This document shows, piece after piece, positions 34,332 through 41,654 of a DNA stretch of 64,000 nt; the first letter of the stretch is position 1; every line of letters begins with the position of its first letter. The notes below the pieces were generated by a model that saw nothing but the letters and a program-made list of their open reading frames with translations, made no database searches and was not told where the DNA came from. The position numbers and the translations under genes were made by a program. The stretch is taken from assembly GCA_964568145.1 (NCBI GenBank), contig CAZMOZ010000007.1, forward strand, positions 132,366-196,365, given 5' to 3'. The DNA comes from DSVZ01 sp964568145 (GTDB taxonomy: Bacteria; Verrucomicrobiota; Verrucomicrobiia; Limisphaerales; J093).

Positions 34332-35309
34332 TCATAGTCCCTTCACATTGCCCGTCCCTTGTTCTGCCTGTTCAGGAAAGCCGCCCGGCGGAACCCGCGA
34401 CCGGCAAATCGAAAGGGCCGTGAGGGCCCTGCCGAGTGCCGCCTGCGCACTCGCGAGGTCGTCCTCCCTCAGTTGCCTGATCTCCTCGAAGATGAAGGGT
34501 TTTTCAGCGGGCGAGGCGCGCTTCAGGTCGTCCTGGAGTTTCTTGACCTGCTGGTTGATGTCATCAATGGCGGACTGCGCTTTCCGCACGGCTTCGACCT
34601 GTGTCTGGCAGCGGTCCACGCGGACTTCCCGCACTTCGAGCTTGCCCTTGATCTCAAACGCGTGCCGGCCCACCGCCCCGGGCCGGGTGTCTCCTGAAAG
34701 TGGCAGGGTGAAAGTTGTCGGCAGGGCGCTGGAGAAACCCTTGAAGCCTGAGACGAGGATGTCATCCAAGTCCAGGAGACCGGTCTTCACGGCCACTTTC
34801 TGCGGACCGGTCAGGGTGTCCTTGATGGCTGACCTGACCCGTTTGTCCACGCGCTCCCGGATGGCCTTGGCTATCGCCTCCCTGGCCGCCTCGTCAGTGT
34901 CCGCTTCCGCCTGCTGGATCTCCGAGAGGGTAAGCGCGTTGCCGAACGCGGCGCGAAGCTCGCTGACGAAAGCCTGAAAACCAGCGCGCACGGCGGCCTC
35001 GGGCGTTGCGTCCGCATCCCAAAGCGCGACGACCAGAATCAGGTGTGTTTCAAAGAGGTTGTCCTCCAATCGGGCGCGCAGCAGGCCCACCCGGGGCGGT
35101 ATCGCCGCAGTCTGGCCCGCCCGCATGTCGTTCTGGATCACCACACGCGCGTTTGCGGACAACGGGGCGACGACATCCACGAGCGAATCCGTCTGGAGGG
35201 TCAGGTCGTCGATCCGGATCAGGACCGGCCAAATGTAAGGCTCTGAACCTTTCTCGGCCTCGCGGAGGCAGTGCAGGGATTCAAGGAGAAGTACAGCGTC
35301 AGATGGCAT
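34332..35309 (-). CDS. Hypothetical protein, 325 aa, with helical C-terminus
   Basis: The ATG at 35309 is preceded by AAGGAG at 9-nt spacing, much better than for most genes here; an ATG nine codons upstream is therefore disfavoured. The N-terminal half is a beta-rich domain (PYIWPVLIRIDDLTL, NARVVIQNDM, THLILVVALWD). The C-terminal part contains a coiled-coil-like stretch around residues 240-275 (QVEAVRKAQSAIDDINQQVKKLQDDLKRA). No family is recognised. No signal peptide. Less GC-rich codon use than its neighbours, and two more genes with good ribosome sites follow upstream on the same strand, so the block may be acquired. Confidence 0.6.
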   Translation of the reverse strand: MPSDAVLLLESLHCLREAEKGSEPYIWPVLIRIDDLTLQTDSLVDVVAPLSANARVVIQNDMRAGQTAAIPPRVGLLRARLEDNLFETHLILVVALWDADATPEAAVRAGFQAFVSELRAAFGNALTLSEIQQAEADTDEAAREAIAKAIRERVDKRVRSAIKDTLTGPQKVAVKTGLLDLDDILVSGFKGFSSALPTTFTLPLSGDTRPGAVGRHAFEIKGKLEVREVRVDRCQTQVEAVRKAQSAIDDINQQVKKLQDDLKRASPAEKPFIFEEIRQLREDDLASAQAALGRALTALSICRSRVPPGGFPEQAEQGTGNVKGL

Positions 35310-35460
35310 GGGATTTACTCCTTCGTTGAGTGCCAATTGATGGATGGAGCCTGACAGCCAAGCTCAGCGACTGCCTTCCGGGCACGCGCGCGTGTGAAGG
35401 CTTCCCGAGTTGGCCACGGCGGTAGCGCAAAATCAGGGTGTGGCTGCGGTGGCCCGCTGG

Positions 35461-35727
35461 TCAGGCCGGCTGGATGTTGCCCCGCTCGCCCTCCAATTCG
35501 ACCCGCGTGATGCTGTCAACTGGCATGCCCATTTTCGCAAACCACGCCGCAAGCGTGTCCTGGCTGGGTGCCTCCATGACGCACACGGCCTTGCCTTCCG
35601 CCAGGTTGGCGAAGCTGCGATAGCCTTTGACGGTCGGGTCCTGTTGCGCCGCCAAGGCGAACTGCCGGAGCTGGTCCGCGGAGAATTTGCCGGGCGGCAG
35701 GGTGTGGATGCACATGAATTTAGCCAT
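35461..35727 (-). CDS. DUF4242-type small protein
   Basis: 88 aa from the ATG at 35727 (MAKFMCIHTLPPGKFSADQL); AAAGG lies 9 nt upstream. A second ATG two codons earlier (35733) is also open. The pattern of a short beta strand, LPPGKFSADQLRQFALAAQQDPTVKGYRSF, then EGKAVCVMEAPSQDTLAAWFAKMGMP resembles the DUF4242 ferredoxin-like proteins, one of which was described as nickel-binding. Metal binding is not demonstrable here. It lies between two unrelated hypothetical genes on the same strand. Confidence 0.65.
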   Translation of the reverse strand: MAKFMCIHTLPPGKFSADQLRQFALAAQQDPTVKGYRSFANLAEGKAVCVMEAPSQDTLAAWFAKMGMPVDSITRVELEGERGNIQPA

Positions 35728-35841
35728 GGTCATTTGCCTTTCTGTTTGGGTTGTTTTGTCTTGTCCTTACGGACGAAATGTTTCGCCGGCAGGAGGGTCG
35801 CGGTGACTTGCGCGGCGGCATGGAGCGGGTAGCCGTATGGT

Positions 35842-36336
35842 TCATCGTGTTGTCAACCAGTCCTTTCCGGCTCTTGCCCCAGACCCGCACGTACCCGGCG
35901 GGGTGATTTGAAATGCGATGTAACGCTCGTCGGTGAAGAGTTTTTTCACCTCGTCAATCGCCTGGTTCAACTGCTTGATCACGTCGGCAGCGTTCCGGCC
36001 TTTCACGGTCACCTTGACACCCACCCCGCCAACATTGATCTCCGCCTCCAGCGTGACTTCGCCACCTTCCGGAGGTTTGCTGTCGGCATCCTTGTTGAGG
36101 GCGTCAGCGGTCGCTTGGTCCACCTTGTCGGGCTTTTCGGGTAGATCATTTCTTTGTTGAACGTCCTCGACCGCCTCCCTGGTCTTGGGTCCGTAAGTGC
36201 CATCCACGCCGTCTTTTCGGGGGCCCGAGTTGCCCAGATCGTACCCGGCTTTCTTGAGTTCGGCCTGGAGCTTCTTGATGTCCGCCTTGCTGCTGTTCGG
36301 GCTGATTTCCCGCGGAGGGTTGCCGGGCAGTTTCAT
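35842..36336 (-). CDS. Peptidoglycan-binding-domain protein
   Basis: 164 aa. GGGAGG stands 5 nt before the ATG, an excellent Shine-Dalgarno site. Residues about 15-75 resemble a PGBD1 domain: ADIKKLQAELKKAGYDLG, then GVDGTYGPKTREAVEDVQQ, a helix-turn-helix bundle that binds cell wall peptides. There is no signal peptide, so how it would reach the wall is unclear. The C-terminal half (VTLEAEINVGGVGVKVTVKGRNAADVI) is a beta-alpha unit that I do not recognise. First gene of the three-gene block on this strand. The 354 bp upstream to the thrS promoter contain no gene. Confidence 0.7.
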   Translation of the reverse strand: MKLPGNPPREISPNSSKADIKKLQAELKKAGYDLGNSGPRKDGVDGTYGPKTREAVEDVQQRNDLPEKPDKVDQATADALNKDADSKPPEGGEVTLEAEINVGGVGVKVTVKGRNAADVIKQLNQAIDEVKKLFTDERYIAFQITPPGTCGSGARAGKDWLTTR

Positions 36337-36690
36337 GTTACCTCCCTTGCGCGCGTATCTGACTCGCAGTCTTGCTGCTGGCCGGGGATCCGCGGCCAGG
36401 AGGGGGTGGAAATTTCGCGTGCATTATGATTACCATAAGATGACCTAGAAAGAAATGCAAGCACGACTTCGCGTCCGTCACGCCTGCACTGGCGCGACGT
36501 GGCGGTCAACCACGCAAGCTGTGTGCTGCAAAAGACTTCCGTCTCCAGCAGGTTTCTCCCGGCTACCGCCGCGCGAATTCCGCGTGGCGATGGGTATCGC
36601 CTTCCGCTGGAACAGCCCCCACCCGGCTGGTCAGCGTCGCCGCCAGCCAAGCCTTCCCGGCTTTCCGGTTTCCCCCGCGGCACAAACGCA

Positions 36691-36719
36691 TTGCCAACCG
36701 GCGGGTCTGTCCCTAGTTT
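36691..36719 (+). promoter_or_regulatory. Candidate promoter of the thrS leader
   Basis: TTGCCA at 36691-36696, 17-nt spacer, TAGTTT at 36714-36719. The leader GTG follows after 6 nt, the same spacing as at other leaderless starts in the window. Confidence 0.55.
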
Positions 36720-36725
36720 GCCGCC

Positions 36726-36761
36726 GTGAGCATCGCCGTCCGCGCGACCACGACTTTCTAG
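36726..36761 (+). CDS. Candidate threonine-rich leader peptide upstream of thrS
   Basis: Eleven codons, GTG start to TAG: MSIAVRATTTF. Codons 8-10 are ACC ACG ACT, three consecutive threonine codons just before the end. Ribosome stalling on them when charged tRNA-Thr is scarce would be the classic attenuation signal for a threonyl-tRNA synthetase gene. A hairpin (GCGTCC/GGACGC, 36761-36787) begins at the last base of the stop codon, and a terminator hairpin with a T-run follows at 36789-36825. The peptide is far below normal gene size and rests on position and codon content alone. Confidence 0.5.
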   Translation: MSIAVRATTTF

Positions 36762-36788
36762 CGTCCCCGGCCAACCGCCGCGGACGCC

Positions 36789-36825
36789 AACGCCTCAGAC
36801 TGGGAAGTCCGGGGCGTTTTTGTTT
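36789..36825 (+). terminator. Candidate attenuator terminator of thrS
   Basis: AACGCCTC pairs with GGGGCGTT (one U-G), then an A-C mismatch, then GACT/AGTC closes a GGGA loop; TTTTTGTTT follows. The 3-prime arm can also pair with CCCCGG at 36765-36770, so an alternative structure exists. It lies 179 nt before the thrS ATG. Confidence 0.6.
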
Positions 36826-36833
36826 GTTGAACC

Positions 36834-36995
36834 GAACCACGAATGCACACGAACCGACACGAATGCCAGCCGGGACGCGGCCCGCAGGCTGTTTCAGCCT
36901 CGCCTGCGCACGCCGCGTTGAAGCGGGTTGAAGCAGGCGCCCCCAAGCGACCCGCCTTGACTGATTCGTGTCCGTTTGTGGCCATTGGTGGTTGA
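36834..36995. mobile_element. Rep-E element, copy 3, between the thrS attenuator and thrS
   Basis: 162 bp. Left end GAACCACGAATGCACACGAA, right end ATTCGTGTCCGTTTGTGG followed by CCATTGGTGGTTGA: imperfect inverted repeats. The right end stops 8 nt before the thrS ATG, so the element forms the whole 5-prime untranslated segment between terminator and gene. Confidence 0.6.
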
Positions 36996-37003
36996 CCCCT
37001 TTT

Positions 37004-39457
37004 ATGGAAAACGCACGCAAGACGCTCGACGACCGCGCGAAGATGACCGAGCTGGAGCGGCTCCGGCACTCCTGCGCCCACGTCATGGCCACGGCCATCC
37101 TGCGCCTGTGGCCGGACGCCCAGTTCGCCTACGGTCCGCCGGTCGAGAACGGCTTTTATTACGACCTCGAGTGCTCCCACCGTATCACGCCGGAGGATTT
37201 CCCGGCCATCGAAGCGGAGATGAGGAAGGAGATCAAGGCCAACCACCCCTTCGAGCGGATCGTCGTCCCGCGCGAGCAGGCCATCCGGGACGCCCAAAGC
37301 GGCCGGCTCGGGGGCCTCGCCGAGCGGCCGGGCCACCCGAGCAAGTTCAAGCTCGACTTGCTCAACCAGATTCCCGAAGGCGAGCCGATTTCGTACTACC
37401 GGAATGGGGATTTCGTGGACCTGTGCGCCGGGCCGCACGTGCTGCGCACGGGCAACATCGGCGCGTTCAAACTCACCACCGTGGCCAGCGCCTACTACAA
37501 GGGCGACGAGCGCAACCCGCAGCTCCAGCGCGTGTACGGCACGGCGTTCAAGAACAAGACCCAGCTCGACGAGTATTTCAAGATGCTCGAAGAGGCCAGG
37601 CGCCGCGACCATCGCAGGATCGGCGCGGAGATGGGCCTCTACGTGATTGACACCGAATACGTCGGGCCGGGCCTGCCGCTGTGGCTGCCCAAGGGCACGG
37701 TGCTCGTTGAGGAACTGGAAAAGCTGGCGAAGGAAACCGAATTCGCCGCCGGCTACGTGCGCGTGAAGACGCCGCACTTGGCGAGGGAGAAGATGTACCG
37801 GACCAGCGGGCATCTGCCGTACTACGCGGAGTCGATGTTTCCGCCAATGGAATTGCGGGAAGAAGGGGGAGCGCACGCGCCCTCGCGTGCAGCTTCCGGC
37901 GCCCCGCCGGAAGCGGCCTCTGGCGCCACTTATTCCAAACGCAGGCTCCCGCACTTCGAGCGTCCTTGGGCCAAGTACCTGGTGACATTCTCTACCCACA
38001 ACCGGAGGCAGATCCCGCCCGCGGAGCGGGACGTTGTGCTCAAAAGCGTGCTGTTTGGCCACGAGCGCCGGCAGTACGAACTCTTCGCGGTGTGCGTGAT
38101 GCCTGACCACGTTCACATGCTGTTTGAGCCGCAGATCAAAGCCGAAGACGCCGCGGGGAACTCGGTTTTTTATTCACTCACTGAAATCCTACAAGGCATC
38201 AAGTCCAGTACAGCCCATCGGATCAACAAGACATTCGGCTGGGAAGGTCCGGTCTGGGAAAAGGAGTCCTTTGACCGGCTGATTCGCTCGGAGTCGGACT
38301 TCGAAGAGAAATTCCATTACGTCTGCCGCAATCCTTGGGACGCTGGCGTGGTTGGCCCAACCGAATCGTATCCATGGCTCTGGACGCCAGACTATGCGGC
38401 GGACGAGGCGTCCGCCGCTGCACGCGAGGGCGCGTGCGCTCCCCGATCAGAGCGTGAGGCGCGTGCGCTCCCCGAGCCCGAGCGCTACTACCTCAAAGCC
38501 ATGAACTGCCCGCATCACCACCGCATTTTTGCGGCGGCACCGCGCAGTTATCGCGACCTCCCGCTGCGGCTGGCCGAATACGGCTGCTGCTACCGGTACG
38601 AGCAGTCCGGCGAGCTGTTCGGCCTGATGCGCGTGCGCTCGCTCAACATGAACGATGCGCACATTTACTGCACCCCGGAGCAGTTTGCCGCCGAGTTCAA
38701 CGCCGTGAACGAGATGTACCTCAAGTACTTCAAGATCTTCGGCATCGAGAAGTACGTCATGCGCTTCAGCACACACGACCCCGCCAAGCTCGGCCACAAG
38801 TTCGTCAACGAGCCGGAGCTGTGGCGGCAGACCGAGGACATGGTGCGCCAGGTGTTGAAGGACTCGGGCCTCAACTTCGTCGAGGTGCCGAACGAGGCGG
38901 CGTTTTACGGGCCGAAGATTGACGTGCAGGTCTGGAGCGTCATCGGCCGGGAGTTCACCCTGGCCACGAACCAGGTGGACTTCGCCCAGCCGCGGCGCTT
39001 CGGCCTCACCTACCGCGACCGCGACAACGCGGACAAGACGCCGCTGTGCATCCACCGCGCGCCGTTGGGCACGCACGAGCGGTTCATCGGCTTCCTGATT
39101 GAGCATTACGCCGGCAACTTCCCGCTCTGGCTGGCGCCCGACCAGGTGCGCGTGCTGACCGTGGGCTCGGAGGAGGACCCCGCCAGCGCGCCGCTGATCC
39201 GCTACGCGCGGGGCATCGTGGAGGAACTCCGCGCCCGGATGGTGCGCGTGGAAGGCGATTTCAGTGCCACGCCCATCAAGGCGAAGATCGCCGGCGCCGA
39301 GCAGGCGCGCGTGCACACCATGCTGGTAATCGGACCGCGCGATCTGGAGGCCGGCGCGGTGAGCGTGCGGGTGCATGGCAAAGGCAACGTCGGGGCGAAG
39401 CCGCGGGCGGAGGCGGTAGCGGAAATCCTGGCCGCGATCCGCGAGCGGTGGTCGTGA
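37004..39457 (+). CDS. thrS: Threonyl-tRNA synthetase with an in-frame RAYT transposase insertion
   Basis: 817 aa from the ATG at 37004 (MENARKTLDD). ThrRS charges tRNA-Thr. There is no TGS domain. Residues about 12-220 are the editing domain (RHSCAHVMATAILRLWPD, DLCAGPHV). The catalytic core is split. The first part ends near residue 288 (TSGHLPYYAESMFPPMELREE). The second resumes near 492 (ERYYLKAMNCPHH) with Zn ligands Cys502, His553 and His684, motif 2 around RDLPLRLAEYG and motif 3 around HRAPLGTHERFIGF, then the anticodon-binding domain. Residues about 289-491 are a complete REP-associated tyrosine transposase with HVH at 369-371 and the catalytic Tyr at 439, flanked by inverted REPs. 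No stop interrupts the frame. The insertion falls at a variable loop, so the synthetase may still fold. An attenuator-like leader precedes the gene. Confidence 0.9.
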   Translation: MENARKTLDDRAKMTELERLRHSCAHVMATAILRLWPDAQFAYGPPVENGFYYDLECSHRITPEDFPAIEAEMRKEIKANHPFERIVVPREQAIRDAQSGRLGGLAERPGHPSKFKLDLLNQIPEGEPISYYRNGDFVDLCAGPHVLRTGNIGAFKLTTVASAYYKGDERNPQLQRVYGTAFKNKTQLDEYFKMLEEARRRDHRRIGAEMGLYVIDTEYVGPGLPLWLPKGTVLVEELEKLAKETEFAAGYVRVKTPHLAREKMYRTSGHLPYYAESMFPPMELREEGGAHAPSRAASGAPPEAASGATYSKRRLPHFERPWAKYLVTFSTHNRRQIPPAERDVVLKSVLFGHERRQYELFAVCVMPDHVHMLFEPQIKAEDAAGNSVFYSLTEILQGIKSSTAHRINKTFGWEGPVWEKESFDRLIRSESDFEEKFHYVCRNPWDAGVVGPTESYPWLWTPDYAADEASAAAREGACAPRSEREARALPEPERYYLKAMNCPHHHRIFAAAPRSYRDLPLRLAEYGCCYRYEQSGELFGLMRVRSLNMNDAHIYCTPEQFAAEFNAVNEMYLKYFKIFGIEKYVMRFSTHDPAKLGHKFVNEPELWRQTEDMVRQVLKDSGLNFVEVPNEAAFYGPKIDVQVWSVIGREFTLATNQVDFAQPRRFGLTYRDRDNADKTPLCIHRAPLGTHERFIGFLIEHYAGNFPLWLAPDQVRVLTVGSEEDPASAPLIRYARGIVEELRARMVRVEGDFSATPIKAKIAGAEQARVHTMLVIGPRDLEAGAVSVRVHGKGNVGAKPRAEAVAEILAAIRERWS
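37868..37890 (+). repeat. Left REP of the RAYT element
   Basis: GGAG, one base, then the stem GCACGCG-ccct-CGCGTGC: the GGAG tetranucleotide plus hairpin that defines RAYT-associated REPs. 23 nt (37869-37891) match 38419-38441 exactly in inverted orientation. A second hairpin CTTCCGGC-gcccc-GCCGGAAG follows at 37893-37913. Confidence 0.85.
38420..38442 (-). repeat. Right REP of the RAYT element (inverted)
   Basis: Exact reverse complement of the left REP. It is preceded on the inner side by the hairpin GCGGCGGA-cgaggcg-TCCGCCGC (38396-38418). An 18-nt segment, GGCGCGTGCGCTCCCCGA, at 38429-38446 is repeated directly at 38458-38475. Confidence 0.85.
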
Positions 39458-39629
39458 ACCAGCGCTCGCGCAGCGCGGACCCGGTGGCGCAGACTGGCGG
39501 TCTGCTGTTTCGCAAGTTGGTAACCTGCGGGGCTGGCTGCCAGCGGCACGGCTGTTTGCATCGCGTGGCCGGCCTGCTACACCTTCCCTAGTCAGACCCA
39601 AACCACAAACCACCATCGTGCATCCTCCC

Positions 39630-40253
39630 ATGAACAAACTCCTCACGGAATTCATCGGTACGTTCTTCCTCGTGCTCACCGTCGGCTGCACGGTCGTTCC
39701 CGGCGCGGCCGGTGTCATTGCGCCGCTGGCCATCGGCAGCGCCCTGATGGTGATGATCTTCGCCGGCGGCCACATCTCCGGCGGCCACTACAACCCGGCG
39801 GTCACGCTGGCCGTGTGGCTGCGCGGCCGTTGCCCGGCCAGGGACGCGGTGCCCTACATGGCGGTCCAGCTCGTCGGCGCCGCCGTGGCCGCGGTGGTGG
39901 TCGGGTTCCTGTACGGTCCGGGCAAGCCGATGGCGATCGCCAGCGTGCCCAAGGCCTTTCTGGCCGAATTCCTGTTCACGTTCGCGCTGGCCTACGTGGT
40001 GCTCAACGTGGCCACCGCGTAGGGAACGGCGAACAACTCATTCTACGGACTGGCCATCGGTTTCACCGTGCTCACCGGCGCTTTTGCCGTCGGCGGCATC
40101 TCGGGCGGGGCGTTCAACCCGGCGGTGGCCCTCGGCGCGGGCCTGATGAAGCTCGTCCAGCTCCCGCAAATCTGGAACCACATCGTGGCGGGCCTGCTGG
40201 GCGGCGCGGCGGCCGCTGCTGTGTTCAAGTTCGCCAATCCGGGCGACAAGTGA
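39630..40253 (+). pseudogene. aqpZ: Aquaporin (MIP family) gene with in-frame TAG
   Basis: 208 codons including an internal TAG at 40020-40022 (codon 131). Before it: MNKLLTEFIGTFFLVLTVG and the first NPA box GGHYNPAVTLAV. After it, in the same frame: GTANNSFYGLAIGFTVLTGA and the second NPA box GGAFNPAVALGAG, ending FANPGDK with TGA. Both half-pores are otherwise intact, so a single change, probably AAG to TAG at the usual Lys or a similar codon, split the gene. Six membrane helices are expected for the full product, a water or small-solute channel. The first half alone (130 aa) lacks the second NPA and should not form a channel. Readthrough or sequencing error are alternatives. Confidence 0.85.
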
Positions 40254-40394
40254 GCGGCGCGTTGGTCACGCGACCAAGATTGGCCAGAGGCGAAGCCAGA
40301 GGTTGAATGGCGGTGGGCGTTCCGACGGCCACCGGCCACCGGCGGCCGTGAACCCCGCATTTTGACGCGGGCTGAAAAAGCCGGACTTTCCGGT

Positions 40395-40880
40395 ATGACC
40401 AACACGGCCAAACCCAATTGCCTCGCCCCCAATACCGGCGCGGCTTTATCGGTCCTTGGCGACGTATATCGCGTGCTAACTGGCGGCGCTGACACCGGCG
40501 GCGCGTACGCCATGCTTGAAGCCCGGATTCAGCCTGGCGGGGGCCCGCCGCCGCCCGTTCACGCGCGGGAAGACGAGGCGTTCTTCGTACGCAAGGGCGA
40601 GCTTGCGTTCCCCCTGGGCGATCACCGCGGCGTGGCGGGTGCCGGCGCGTTTGTCCAGGGGCCGCGTGGCATTCCGCACGCCTTCAAGAACGAGAGCCAA
40701 CGCCCGGCGCGGCTGCTGGTGTTCGTCACCCCGGCCGGCTTCGAGAAATTCATCGCCGAGATCGCGATGCCGTTGGCTTCCTTTGATTCACCGCCTGTGC
40801 CGGCTACCGCGGCGGACTTTCAGAAGCTTCTCGCCGTCGCGCTCCGGTACGGCATCGAAATCCTCCCGCCCCCGCAATGA
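40395..40880 (+). CDS. Cupin-domain protein
   Basis: 161 aa from the ATG at 40395; an in-frame GTG/TTG-type upstream extension is possible but looks non-coding. The cupin motif 1 region reads PPVHAREDEAFFVRKGELAFPLG (H, E and the glycine turn), and motif 2 is GIPHAFKNESQRPARLLVFVTPAGFE. It resembles quercetin-dioxygenase-like cupins that bind a metal through His/Glu. The motif 1 H-x-H is reduced to one His (VHAREDE), so metal binding is plausible but not assured. Single gene. Confidence 0.8.
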   Translation: MTNTAKPNCLAPNTGAALSVLGDVYRVLTGGADTGGAYAMLEARIQPGGGPPPPVHAREDEAFFVRKGELAFPLGDHRGVAGAGAFVQGPRGIPHAFKNESQRPARLLVFVTPAGFEKFIAEIAMPLASFDSPPVPATAADFQKLLAVALRYGIEILPPPQ

Positions 40881-41084
40881 ACGCGGGCCGGCCGGGACAG
40901 ATCCCCGGCGACAACAAGGCGCCCGGCGCTGCAATGAGCGCGCGGCCACAACCCAGCATCAGCCTTGCGTGCGCGGCAGCGGTCGCGACACCACAAGTCA
41001 ACGCAAACAGGCGGAGGCAGAATCCCTCCGCCCCCGCCCGTTACGATTCCGAAACCCCGGACCGGACAACACCCGCGCCCCGTC

Positions 41085-41474
41085 CTAGGCGTTCCAGGTG
41101 TAGGTGGCCGGCGCCACCTTCTTGACTTCCCTGATGCCCTTGCCCGTCGAGTTGAACCACACGTAGATGCGCTGCGGGTTCAAGCCGAGCTTGGCGGCGA
41201 TCTCGCGGACGGAGATCCCACCCTTGCCGGCGCCCTGGAGCAGGGCGATCACCTTGGCCTTGAGTTTTCCCGGCCGCCGCGCGCGGAAGGCGGGTTTGGC
41301 CGCCGCTTTTCCGGCCGCCTTGGCTCTGGCCGGAGCGGCCACGGGCGCGCCGCCCCCGACATAGGCCATGAGGCGGCTGTCTATCCTCGCGATGCGGGCC
41401 AGGAGGGCTTCCTTTTCTTTGAGCAATCCGGCGATCCCTTTGAGATCGGCGGATGTGAGTTGCAACAAGTTCAT
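41085..41474 (-). CDS. Small basic protein with HTH-like C-terminus
   Basis: 129 aa from the ATG at 41474. Three parts: an N-terminal helical segment (LTSADLKGIAGLLKEKEALLARIARIDSRL), a lysine/alanine-rich linker (APARAKAAGKAAAKPAFRAR), and a C-terminal helix-turn-helix or winged-helix-like segment, KAKVIALLQGAGKGGISVREIAAKLGLNPQRIYVWFNSTGK. The layout recalls nucleoid-associated or H1-like proteins with a winged-helix DNA-binding end. I do not recognise a named family. Monocistronic. Probably DNA-binding by inference. Confidence 0.6.
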   Translation of the reverse strand: MNLLQLTSADLKGIAGLLKEKEALLARIARIDSRLMAYVGGGAPVAAPARAKAAGKAAAKPAFRARRPGKLKAKVIALLQGAGKGGISVREIAAKLGLNPQRIYVWFNSTGKGIREVKKVAPATYTWNA

Positions 41475-41654
41475 GCGGCAGTTATATAAGCCTCTCCTCT
41501 CGCACAACGCAAGCTTTGTTTGGCCGGCGGGTGCGCTTGCCACTCACATCCCGCTTCGGTAACCTTGGCTGGAACGAATCAAACCAACCGAAGAGTTCCG
41601 CCTCGTGCGTGCGGTTGGAGAGGTCGCCTTGCTAACTTCGTTCCCCAAACCTTC

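Larger units (their letters stand above)
37868..38442 (+). mobile_element. RAYT element (Y1 transposase plus flanking inverted REPs) nested in thrS
   Basis: 575 bp from REP to REP. The coding part resembles IS200-like Y1 transposases of the RAYT branch: YLVTFSTHNRRQIPP at the start, CVMPDHVHMLFEP with the HUH pair (38108-38116), WEKESFDRLIRS, and FHYVCRNPWDAGVV with the nucleophilic Tyr (38318-38320). No ATG, GTG or TTG lies in frame between the left REP and the first conserved strand, so the transposase has no start of its own. It also has no stop of its own; the frame continues into thrS. The length is not a multiple of three, so a 29-nt partial duplication to the right (ending at 38475) probably helped keep frame. 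Confidence 0.85.

Noticed and set aside
36758..38116. Long antisense open frame (about 450 codons) opposite thrS
   Set aside because: It is the mirror of the thrS codon bias. Its translation is rich in Arg, His and Ala and has no family resemblance.
37004..39457. Intein in ThrRS
   Set aside because: The insert lacks an N-terminal Cys/Ser splice block, a HN-Cys end and any LAGLIDADG or HNH nuclease. It has clear Y1 transposase motifs instead.
39630..40253. Reassignment of TAG to an amino acid
   Set aside because: Other frames in the window end cleanly at TAG (for example the leader at 36759 and the gene ending at 52513), and only the aquaporin has an internal TAG.
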